A stretch of DNA of 64,000 nucleotides from CALBJU01 sp965247125 (GTDB lineage: Bacteria; Bacteroidota; Rhodothermia; Rhodothermales; UBA10348): positions 558,001 through 622,000 of the forward strand of contig CBDFGO010000001.1 in the NCBI GenBank assembly GCA_965247125.1. The letters are read 5' to 3'. The notes beneath the pieces were generated by a model. That model was given only the letters and a program-made list of their open reading frames with translations, was not told the DNA's origin and searched no databases. Each line of letters starts with the position of its first letter. Within the stretch, counting starts at the first letter, position 1. Position numbers and translations under genes: made by a program. Positions 33,424 to 40,859 of this stretch are shown here, piece after piece.

Positions 33424-33729
33424 CGTATGACTTCAAATGACCGCATTGTTTCAATTTATCCCACATCACACGGCTTTGGCTTTTCGGTTTTTGAGGACAC
33501 CACACTTCTGGACTGGGGACATGCTCAGATTCGTCCAGCAAAAAGAGGCAAATGCCTTGAACGCATTGTTGAATTGTTGGCATGGTATGATCCAGCCATT
33601 GTCGTTATTGAGGATACGGACTGGCATAAATCTAGGAGGGGTGAGCGCGTCAAAAAGCTGCTCCAAGATGTCACCCACATCACACGCGGCACGAGCACAA
33701 AACTTGTTCATATTCCGTATCAGCTAGTG

Positions 33730-35113
33730 GAGTTAACCCCGAAAGTTGTGTACGGGTGAAAAAGGTATAGGCGGCGTATCCTGATGATGATTACGTCATT
33801 GTCAATCCGAAGATTGGAGGATACACCGCCCATGAAGACGAATAACGCACACGAGAACGAGAACTACAATAGCACAGAGGATGTGTTGACAGAAGTATTG
33901 CGAACAGGGGCCGCAAAGATGCTGGCCACAGCCGTTGAGGCCGAGGTTGAAGCTTTCTGCCAGCGCTACCAGTTCCTGCGCGACGAAGAGAATCGCCACC
34001 GCATCGTTCGCAATGGATATCTGCCAGAGAGGAAGATTTTGACTGGTATCGGGGAGGTCGCTGTAAAGATGCCCCGCATACGCGACCGTACGGGTCGGGG
34101 TGAGGATAGAATCGGTTTCCGCAGTTCGATACTACCAGCCTACCTCCGCAAGAGCCGCTCGCTTGAGGCTCTCATTCCATGGTTGTACCTGAAGGGAGTT
34201 TCAACGGGCGGCTTTGAGGCAGCGCTCTCGGCCCTTGTTGGTCCTGATGCCCCAGGGCTGACCTCCTCGACGATTGCGCGCCTGAAGACGCTTTGGACAA
34301 GGGAGCACGAAGACTGGCAAAAGCGGAGCCTGAAGGAGAAGCACTACGTCTATTTCTGGGCCGACGGTATTCACGTAAACGTACGCATGGATAAACAGAA
34401 ACTGTGTCTGCTGGTCGTGATCGGCGCTACGGCCGATGGAAGGAAGGAGCTTATAGCACTCGAGGACGGCTTTCGCGAGAGCAAGCAGTCGTGGCGAGAG
34501 TTGCTCCTGGAGCTGAGGCACCGCGGGCTGGATCAAGGACCGAAGCTGGCTGTTGCCGATGGAGCCATGGGATTCTGGAGTGCTCTCGCAGAAGTTTATC
34601 CCGAGACGCGAGCCGCACGCTGTTGGGTGCACAAGACAGCAAATGTGCTCAACCGCCTGCCCAAGTCCGTTCAGAAGAAGGCAAAAGGTCACCTCACGCA
34701 GATCTATACAGCAGAAACAAAAAAGCAGGCAGAGAGCGCCCTTCTGTTTTTCATCAAAGCCTACCAGCAAAAGTATCCGAAAGCAGCAGAGATTCTGGTG
34801 AAAGACCGAGAAGAACTGCTCGCTTTTTATGACTTTCCGGCAGAACACTGGATCCATCTTCGGAGCACAAATCCGATCGAATCTACGTTCGCGACCGTGC
34901 GCCTCAGGACCGCCAAAACGAGGGGATGTCTGAGCCGAGAAACAGCTCTTGCAATGGCCTTCCGTCTATGTAAAGAGGCTCAGAAGAAGTGGAGGAAACT
35001 GAATGCACCGCACCTATTGCAACTTGTAAAAAAAGGAATCAAATTCACCGACGGAATTACATCAGAACGACACGCTGCCTAAACCTTCCATACACAACTT
35101 TTGGGCATAGCTC
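33730..35113 (+). mobile_element. IS256-family insertion sequence, copy 2
   Basis: Identical to the copy at 30079-31462. It is flanked by perfect 9-bp direct repeats CAGCTAGTG (33721-33729 and 35114-35122), the target duplication. The perfect repeat and the identity of the two copies indicate recent transposition. The element disrupts the RuvC-like gene. Confidence 0.95.
33832..35082 (+). CDS. IS256-family transposase, copy 2
   Basis: A 416-aa enzyme identical to the copy at 30181-31431, with the same DDE residues, the same upstream TGGAGG and intact frame. The only difference between the copies lies in the flanking DNA. It is likely to be active. Confidence 0.95.
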   Translation: MKTNNAHENENYNSTEDVLTEVLRTGAAKMLATAVEAEVEAFCQRYQFLRDEENRHRIVRNGYLPERKILTGIGEVAVKMPRIRDRTGRGEDRIGFRSSILPAYLRKSRSLEALIPWLYLKGVSTGGFEAALSALVGPDAPGLTSSTIARLKTLWTREHEDWQKRSLKEKHYVYFWADGIHVNVRMDKQKLCLLVVIGATADGRKELIALEDGFRESKQSWRELLLELRHRGLDQGPKLAVADGAMGFWSALAEVYPETRAARCWVHKTANVLNRLPKSVQKKAKGHLTQIYTAETKKQAESALLFFIKAYQQKYPKAAEILVKDREELLAFYDFPAEHWIHLRSTNPIESTFATVRLRTAKTRGCLSRETALAMAFRLCKEAQKKWRKLNAPHLLQLVKKGIKFTDGITSERHAA

Positions 35114-35393
35114 CAGCTAGTGCTCAAGAGTTTTACGGTCGGCGAGAGGGCGACCAAACACGACATCGCAAAGACTGTGATACTGCACTACCCAGAACTT
35201 GAGTTCAAGCTTCCTGCTCCTAGAAAAATATGGATGAGCGAAGATGAGAGAATGAGCATTTTTTCAGCTGCTGCACTCGCGATGACGTTCATCCACGGCC
35301 CGGCTTACAAAGATGATGTTGTCTGAAGCGTAGCAGCCCTTTCAGCACGCTACGGTCTAAAGCTATAAATATGGTTACACGATCTTAGTACAA

Positions 35394-36641
35394 TCATTTT
35401 CGGGTGAGAACCCGAATGAGCTCGTCATCAAACATTCCAGACCGGAGACTATGAAGATAGACCTGTGTTGTTTTCGCGTCTTTGTGTGAGAGCGTCTGTT
35501 GAATGCGCTGGATTGGAAGGTTGCTCTCGTCCATAAATGCTGCCCAAGAATGACGGGCTACGTGCGTAGTGAGCCGGATATCAATATCAGTCAGGTTTGC
35601 AAGTTTCTTCAAGTACTTATTAAACAATGCCGTTTTTTTCTTTCGTTCTCTGAATGCTTCCTCTGTGCCTCTTTGTATATGCTGAGGGATTATCGGAAAT
35701 ATGTATTCTGCCCGATCTATATCCGGCCATCCATAGAACCGTAAGATTTGTTCTGCTTTCCCAAGAAGCGGCATAGAAAAGGATGGATCATCTGTTTTCG
35801 TCATCGTGTATTCAATACGGTGTACGCCGTCAACTGTCCGAATGTGATCTCCTACGAGTTGCGTAACATCGGAGACACGCATTCCAGCAGCGTAAAAAGC
35901 GAAGATGAAATAATTTCTGACATCGTTCAGAAGTCCATGTTCAAGCTCTAAGTCTTCCAGTTTCCAAATTTGTTCTATCGTGAGTCGGTTACTCTTGGCT
36001 CGTTTTGTTTTGAGTCGTATCTGAAAAAACGGGTTCTTCTCTTGAGGAAATAGTCCCTCACGGATGGCGATGTATAGCACTGACCGTACGTAGCCTAAGT
36101 TTTTGGTGACGGTGTTCTGACCGTTACCGTGCACTTTCATCAAGTACGTGTGGAATCCACGTAAAAAGACAACGGACAATTCATCAAATGTGAGTGTTGA
36201 TCTACGGGTCGTTCGTTTTGTGTAGTCCCGCAGCTTAGCTAGAACGGGTTTATAGGCATCTACTGAACCGTGCTGTCCTCTGTCGCGAAACTCATCTATC
36301 CGCTTTTGGAAGTACTCAAGAAAGTCAGGTGATGTGCTCTCAGTGCTGAGTTGTAAAAGCTCTTTAACTGCCCAAGTTGTTATGCGCCCATCTCTTGAGA
36401 GGATTTTTAAGACTGCTGATTCTGCCTGTTCTATGACATCCCTCAGATGCTTGTTGAGCTTGCGGTATTCACGGTAAGTTTTCCTGACTTCTTGCTTGCC
36501 CTCATTCCAATGTCGTGGATGTAGGCTGACATTTAAAGAGATTATGGATCTCTGCTTTTTACTCCGGACGACTAGGTAGAGGCGGACTGTTCCATCGGGA
36601 CGAGTTCTGGAGGTCCAGGGCACAATACTTATTTTAGCCAC
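35394..36641 (-). CDS. Tyrosine recombinase / integrase
   Basis: A 415-aa Bacteroidota-style integrase with a DNA-arm-binding N-terminal region (RPDGTVRLYLVVRSKKQRSI), a SAM-like core-binding domain at about residues 105-205, and a C-terminal catalytic domain. The catalytic residues are Arg in GMRVSD, His and Arg in THVARHSW, His in LSHKD and Tyr in TQVYLHS. It catalyses site-specific integration or excision and is probably responsible for the island that ends at 36.8 kb. It is followed downstream by the broken RuvC-like gene, convergently. Confidence 0.92.
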   Translation of the reverse strand: MAKISIVPWTSRTRPDGTVRLYLVVRSKKQRSIISLNVSLHPRHWNEGKQEVRKTYREYRKLNKHLRDVIEQAESAVLKILSRDGRITTWAVKELLQLSTESTSPDFLEYFQKRIDEFRDRGQHGSVDAYKPVLAKLRDYTKRTTRRSTLTFDELSVVFLRGFHTYLMKVHGNGQNTVTKNLGYVRSVLYIAIREGLFPQEKNPFFQIRLKTKRAKSNRLTIEQIWKLEDLELEHGLLNDVRNYFIFAFYAAGMRVSDVTQLVGDHIRTVDGVHRIEYTMTKTDDPSFSMPLLGKAEQILRFYGWPDIDRAEYIFPIIPQHIQRGTEEAFRERKKKTALFNKYLKKLANLTDIDIRLTTHVARHSWAAFMDESNLPIQRIQQTLSHKDAKTTQVYLHSLRSGMFDDELIRVLTRK

Positions 36642-36791
36642 GAGCCAAAACCAATCTTATACAGCAATTTTGTTGACGCTAATGTTGACGCTTTTTGGTC
36701 CGTTTATCAAAATGACTCGGCAGGTCTCGCACAATATACGCTGTTAGTGACTCAAAATGGCTGAAATCTAGTGAAACCACATCCAAACCAA

Positions 36792-36820
36792 GTGAGGGTT
36801 AGAATCCCGCCCTGTCCCCA
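36792..36820 (+). other. tRNA 3'-end-like fragment, candidate att site
   Basis: GTGAGGGTTAGAATCCCGCC followed by CTGTCCCCA resembles a T-arm (stem GAGGG/CCCGC with one mismatch, loop TTAGAAT) plus an acceptor strand ending in CCA. No matching 5' half (GGGGACAG or similar) is found upstream, so this is not a complete tRNA. It lies 150 bases upstream of the integrase start, the usual place of an att core. The identification is tentative. Confidence 0.45.
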
Positions 36821-36863
36821 ACTTTAATGAGTGATACGACGTATGAAAAATCGGCCTGTCTCT

Positions 36864-36985
36864 GAATTCAATGGAATTCCAGACCTGAATTCGGACTTCG
36901 ATTCTTGAATTCAATGGAATTCCAGCTGTGAATTCAGGCTCTGAATCTTGAATTCACGTGAATTCGGTCGATAAAAACGGGGAAT
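36864..36985. repeat. 43-bp tandem repeat with clustered GAATTC
   Basis: Eight GAATTC sites begin at 36864, 36874, 36887, 36907, 36917, 36930, 36950 and 36960. The spacing 10-13-20 repeats exactly, giving a 43-bp unit in two full and one partial copies. GAATTCAATGGAATTCCAG occurs twice. The rest of the 36642-37151 gap holds no gene. The repeat lies between the candidate att site and the retropepsin pair. It could be a set of protein-binding sites. Confidence 0.85.
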
Positions 36986-37151
36986 TAAAGCTTTCAGAAT
37001 GGTGAAAACGTTCATTTGCCCCTAGATATGTAACATATCTGCAACAACAACGCACGTAATCTTGTACATTCTGAGGTTGGTGAATTCCAAATCGGGTAGA
37101 GGTTAACCTTTCTAATCTGGTATTTCGCTCACCACCAACTAGAAAACGAAG

Positions 37152-37394
37152 ATGATCATGTTCGAAAAGGAATTTAAATACTACGTGAACAAGCAGAAAG
37201 AGCTTGTGTCCAAGCACGATGGTAAAGTGATCATTATTAAGGGAGAGCGAGTCATTGAGGTCTTCGACTCCATTTCAGAAGCGTACTTTTTTGCCCAAGA
37301 AAATGATCTCTTGGGAAAAGTGATGATTCAACTGGTTGGTCCTGGGGTTGAAAGTTATACGACGACGTTCAACTCTTCGTTGGTATTCGCATAG
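37152..37394 (+). CDS. Small partner protein of the retropepsin (DUF5678-like)
   Basis: An 80-aa protein with the pattern FEKEFKYYVNKQKELVSKHDG, KVIIIKGERVIEVFDS, then an Ala/Phe-rich helix and a VMIQLVGPG strand. Short proteins with this layout often lie directly before retropepsin-like genes; I recognise the pair but know of no experimentally defined role. It lies eight bases before the protease gene. It may be a substrate, inhibitor or scaffold of the protease. Confidence 0.6.
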   Translation: MIMFEKEFKYYVNKQKELVSKHDGKVIIIKGERVIEVFDSISEAYFFAQENDLLGKVMIQLVGPGVESYTTTFNSSLVFA

Positions 37395-37402
37395 GACTCT
37401 GC

Positions 37403-38014
37403 ATGCCAGATGTAATTCACGGATTCACGTTTGAAGCATCTGGGGTTCCGAATAGGATCATTACTCCGGTACGCATTGCTCCTCCATCGAAGAAACTCGA
37501 TCCCAACAGTTCTAGTGTTATTCAGGTAAATGCATTGTGGGATACGGGCGCGAGTGCGTCTGTAATTACTCCGAGTGCAGTTAAGACGCTGGGCCTGGTA
37601 TCTGTTGGAACGAGAGATGTAGAGGGGTTCGGGGGAGTCGAAGCATCACCTGTCCATATTATTGATCTCTTCCTTTCAGATCTGTTGGCCTTCACTAGTC
37701 TATTCGTGGCGGAATCGGTCAAAGACAATGGTGGATTTGAGTTTATTATTGGCATGGACGTAATCTCAGCCGGTGATTTTTCGATATGCCAGAACGGGGG
37801 AAATAGCGTTGTATCCTACCAGTTCCCGTCCACACATCGATTCGATTTCGGAAAAGAGGTGCTTCAGAGAAACGTAAAGGTTTACCTGAAGGCGCTCAAA
37901 AAAATGGATCCCAGAGCAACAGTTACCGTCCTCAAAATTGATTCTGGAGAGATGAAATCTGTCAAAGTTAGACAGGCAAAGACGCTCGTTCAGAAGGCTT
38001 GGGCACTCACATAG
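37403..38014 (+). CDS. Retropepsin-like aspartic protease
   Basis: A 203-aa protein with the active-site motif DTGAS (Asp47) preceded by hydrophobic residues, and a later IIGMDVIS segment (about 115-123), equivalent to the hydrophobic-hydrophobic-Gly motif of pepsin folds. A single such domain implies a homodimer as in retroviral proteases. The C-terminal 60 residues are basic and helical (KALKKMDPR, KSVKVRQAKTLV). No signal peptide is present, so it acts in the cytoplasm. Confidence 0.75.
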   Translation: MPDVIHGFTFEASGVPNRIITPVRIAPPSKKLDPNSSSVIQVNALWDTGASASVITPSAVKTLGLVSVGTRDVEGFGGVEASPVHIIDLFLSDLLAFTSLFVAESVKDNGGFEFIIGMDVISAGDFSICQNGGNSVVSYQFPSTHRFDFGKEVLQRNVKVYLKALKKMDPRATVTVLKIDSGEMKSVKVRQAKTLVQKAWALT

Positions 38015-38241
38015 CTTTTTTGGGATGACCTCAGTTGACAGCCCGTTCTACTCGAAAAAATTTTGCGTTTTTTCAGACTCAGATTCTACCGAATTCAACA
38101 TCCTTCAACTCTGCGTTTTCCTGAAGATCTGAGCTGTTTTCTGAGTTTATTGTCCACTCCGCCCTGCTTTTTTCCTCTCCTTTCTCGCAGTCTTCACCGA
38201 AACTTGTCGCAACCCCCAACAATCTTAATTAAATATATATG

Positions 38242-38247
38242 TATAAT
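38242..38247 (+). promoter_or_regulatory. Possible -10 box for lexA
   Basis: TATAAT lies in an AT-rich stretch (38222-38252) 46 bases upstream of the lexA ATG. No good -35 element was seen. No classical palindromic LexA box was identified either. The 38015-38292 gap has no gene. Confidence 0.4.
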
Positions 38248-38292
38248 ATATGTAAACCGATCAGATTCTTCAACATCGAAAAGTAAAAAGAC

Positions 38293-38937
38293 ATGTCGCG
38301 CAGGGGACTAACGGTAAAACAGGAAGCATTTCTGAAGTATCTCCAGAATTACGTCTCCGAAGAAGGGGATTGGCCCACATATCGTGAGATGTCGGTAGAA
38401 TTCGGATTTCGCTCACCGAACAGCGTCACCCAAAACCTTCAGGCGCTCCACAGAAAAGGCTTTCTGACGAAAGAGCACGATGGTTTCTTCTTTCCGGAAG
38501 AGATGGATCCTGAACCGGTTCAGGTCGGTATTCCGATTCGAGGTATCATTTCCGCAGGAGTACTCCAGGAGGCGGTTGAAGAAAATCTAGGTACCATTTC
38601 TCTTGAGACTCTTTTTCCGGGCATCGACAGGATTTTTGCCATCCGCGTGTCTGGAAATTCCATGGTTGGAGCAAATATTAACGATGGTGATTACGTGCTC
38701 TTGATGGACGATGATATTCCCAATGGCGGTATTGGAGCCGTTCTTTATAACGGCGAAACGTCTCTAAAGAAGGTGTTCTACGACCAGACTGGTTTACGCC
38801 TCGAGCCGGCAAACGAACAATACGAAGACATCCATATCCGTCCGGATGTGTTCGAAGAAGTCCGCGTTTTAGGACGATATGTTGGACACATGAATCAGAC
38901 TGGAATCTTTCGATCTTCCAGCAGGGGCCTGGCTTAA
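38293..38937 (+). CDS. lexA: LexA repressor
   Basis: The 214-aa SOS repressor has an N-terminal winged helix (about residues 5-65, TVKQEAFLKYLQNY, PTYREMS, NSVTQNLQAL) and a C-terminal S24 peptidase domain. The cleavage site is Ala88-Gly89 (SAGVL), the nucleophile Ser123 (GNSM) and the general base Lys159 (SLKK). All are present, unlike in the prophage repressor. It should self-cleave with RecA after DNA damage and derepress SOS genes. It stands as a single gene; the next gene is unrelated. Confidence 0.92.
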   Translation: MSRRGLTVKQEAFLKYLQNYVSEEGDWPTYREMSVEFGFRSPNSVTQNLQALHRKGFLTKEHDGFFFPEEMDPEPVQVGIPIRGIISAGVLQEAVEENLGTISLETLFPGIDRIFAIRVSGNSMVGANINDGDYVLLMDDDIPNGGIGAVLYNGETSLKKVFYDQTGLRLEPANEQYEDIHIRPDVFEEVRVLGRYVGHMNQTGIFRSSSRGLA

Positions 38938-39065
38938 TTTCTGAGATCTCCCATCTAGACGAGACTTGAAGGTCGGGCAAATTTACGTGGGGTCGGAAAA
39001 GGAAAAGGTTCAATGCCTTACCTTACGTCGATTATCAAAATCCCATCATCATTCTGACTCTATTC

Positions 39066-40793
39066 ATGCGATTCAGCCGGCTTACGGCGGTCATCGCGAT
39101 GCTAATCGTGACAACCGCAGAAGCCCAGGAAACCAAGTTTTCCTGGAACCATACAACAGTCTATCAACTGGTCACCGATCGTTTTTCGAATGGTGACAGC
39201 TCGAACGATTTTGCCTACGGCCGTGGACTCGATGGCAGTGGATCGCCCTACGCTCTCGATTCGACCGGGCATTTTCTCGGAGGCGATTTTGCCGGGCTGA
39301 CGGGCTGGATTGAAGATGGATATTTCACAGATCTGGGTGTCAATGTGCTGTGGATTTCTGCCCCGTATGAGCAAATCCATGGATGGGTTGGCGGTGGCGA
39401 TGGTGATTTTCAGGAATATGCCTATCACGGTTTCTGGCCGCTGGATTTTACCGAGGTCGACAGAGCATTTGGCACCGACGATGATTTCCGCCGGCTGATA
39501 GACACGGCGCACGAGAGCGGACTTCGCGTGATCGTGGATGCGAATCTGAACCAGGTCGGTCCCGCGACCATGTATGATATGTCCTCATTCAATTTTGGCG
39601 GATTGAGCTCGGATGCGTGGCGGTCATGGAAGCCCGCCAGTAAGCTGGGCTGGCAATCCTATCAGAGGGAATACGTGACCTTCACCGATTCGACCGAGGC
39701 GTGGTCTCGCTGGTGGGGTCCAGATTGGATTCGCGCAGAGATCACGGGCTACGAACCCTGTGGCGACTCTCTTGCCTCCGGCTGTACAGGCGCACTTCCT
39801 GACATCCGTTCGGATGTCGAAGTAGGAGGCCTACCAGATTTTTTGAGATTAAAGTGGGATCCAGACAAGGTGGCTTCCGAAGAGGCCGCACTCGATGCAT
39901 TTTTTACCCGGACCTCCCTCAGCCGCACGGCAGCAAACCACGTAGTCAAGTGGCTTTCGGACTGGGTTCGAAATTATGGGATCGATGGTTTTCGGATTGC
40001 GCAATCGGAGTATGTAGATGCTACAGTCATGGTCGCACTCAGGAATGAAGCAACCGTTGCATTGCAGGAATGGAAGGAGTCAAATCCCGAGAAAGCACTT
40101 GACGACAAGAATTTCTGGATGGCGGGAGAAGCCGGGAGCATGGCGTCTGGATCATCCTCCCGACCCGAAAGTGAGTTCGATTCAGTGCTGAATAGGGAAT
40201 TCAGAGAGGACGATGGCGCAGATCTGCAGTCACTGTATAGCGGATATGTTTCGTCGCGACAGGGTGCTTCGGCAAACCAATTATCGTTTCTCTCCTCTCA
40301 CGATACGAGCCTCTTCGATCGATCTGAACTGATAACTGCCGGCACCCGTCTACTTCTTTCTCCAGGTGGCGTCTCCGTTTTCTATGGCGATGAGTCCGTG
40401 CGCCCGGAGGGTCCTGTTGTTTCAGATTCAACCCAACGAACCCGGTCCCCGATGAACTGGGCGTCTACCGATGAAGCGGTTCTGGCGCACTGGCAGAAGG
40501 TGGGCTCATTTCGCGCTGCTCACCCGGCGATTGCGCGTGGAGGCCATGATATCGTGCAGGACGAGCCGTACACATTTTATAGGGGACTGCAGATGGGGGT
40601 AGATACCGACGAAGTTGTCATCGTGGTGGGTGCCACTGGAAAAACGCGGATCAACGTATCACTCGTCTGGCCTGATGACACCGTGCTTCGAGATGCCTAT
40701 ACCGGAAATGTTGCCTTCGTCTCATTCGGACAGGTCACTTTTACCGCGGACCCATCCGGGCTGATTCTTATGGAAGAAGTTCGAATCGACTGA
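39066..40793 (+). CDS. Secreted GH13-family protein lacking the catalytic Asp
   Basis: The 575-aa protein has a signal peptide (residues 1-20, ending AEAQ) and a GH13 alpha-amylase-like barrel: YQLVTDRFSNGD, LGVNVLWISAP, VIVDANLNQVG (region I), GIDGFRIAQSEY (region II), WMAGEAGS (region III) and FLSSHDTSLF (region IV). In region II the nucleophile Asp is Ala312, and the region I His is Gln. The acid/base Glu and the region IV HD remain. It therefore may bind glycans without cleaving, or use an altered mechanism. A beta domain follows at the C-terminus. Confidence 0.85.
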   Translation: MRFSRLTAVIAMLIVTTAEAQETKFSWNHTTVYQLVTDRFSNGDSSNDFAYGRGLDGSGSPYALDSTGHFLGGDFAGLTGWIEDGYFTDLGVNVLWISAPYEQIHGWVGGGDGDFQEYAYHGFWPLDFTEVDRAFGTDDDFRRLIDTAHESGLRVIVDANLNQVGPATMYDMSSFNFGGLSSDAWRSWKPASKLGWQSYQREYVTFTDSTEAWSRWWGPDWIRAEITGYEPCGDSLASGCTGALPDIRSDVEVGGLPDFLRLKWDPDKVASEEAALDAFFTRTSLSRTAANHVVKWLSDWVRNYGIDGFRIAQSEYVDATVMVALRNEATVALQEWKESNPEKALDDKNFWMAGEAGSMASGSSSRPESEFDSVLNREFREDDGADLQSLYSGYVSSRQGASANQLSFLSSHDTSLFDRSELITAGTRLLLSPGGVSVFYGDESVRPEGPVVSDSTQRTRSPMNWASTDEAVLAHWQKVGSFRAAHPAIARGGHDIVQDEPYTFYRGLQMGVDTDEVVIVVGATGKTRINVSLVWPDDTVLRDAYTGNVAFVSFGQVTFTADPSGLILMEEVRID

Positions 40794-40810
40794 ACAATAT
40801 AAAATCGAAC

Positions 40811-40845
40811 AGAAAAGGGGGGCAGCTTCGCTGCCCCCCTTTTCT
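40811..40845. terminator. Bidirectional terminator
   Basis: AGAAAAGGGGGGCAGC, loop TTC, GCTGCCCCCCTTTTCT: a perfect 16-bp stem with A and T tracts on both sides, lying between two convergent genes and serving both. Confidence 0.92.
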
Positions 40846-40859
40846 GTCAATCCTTAACG

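Larger units (their letters stand above)
33427..35326 (+). pseudogene. RuvC/RNase H-like gene interrupted by IS256 copy 2
   Basis: Left part 33427-33729 (101 codons) ends PYQLV and right part starts at 35123 with LKSFTVGERATKHDIAK. Removing the element and one 9-bp target copy restores a 168-aa protein. It has the RNase H-fold plan: an N-terminal beta hairpin (IVSIYPTSHGFGFSV), a VVIEDT strand with Glu, a GERATKHDIAK helix, and a final SEDERMSIFSAAALA helix. The first catalytic Asp of RuvC is replaced by Tyr, which I recall as a feature of this family. It may bind branched DNA. Confidence 0.75.

Noticed and set aside
36720..36822. A complete tRNA or tmRNA gene.
   Set aside because: No 5' acceptor strand complementary to CTGTCCCC or anticodon arm is present; only a 3'-like fragment remains.
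37040..37150. Extra GAATTC near 37082 as part of the tandem array.
   Set aside because: It falls outside the 43-bp spacing pattern and is probably coincidental.
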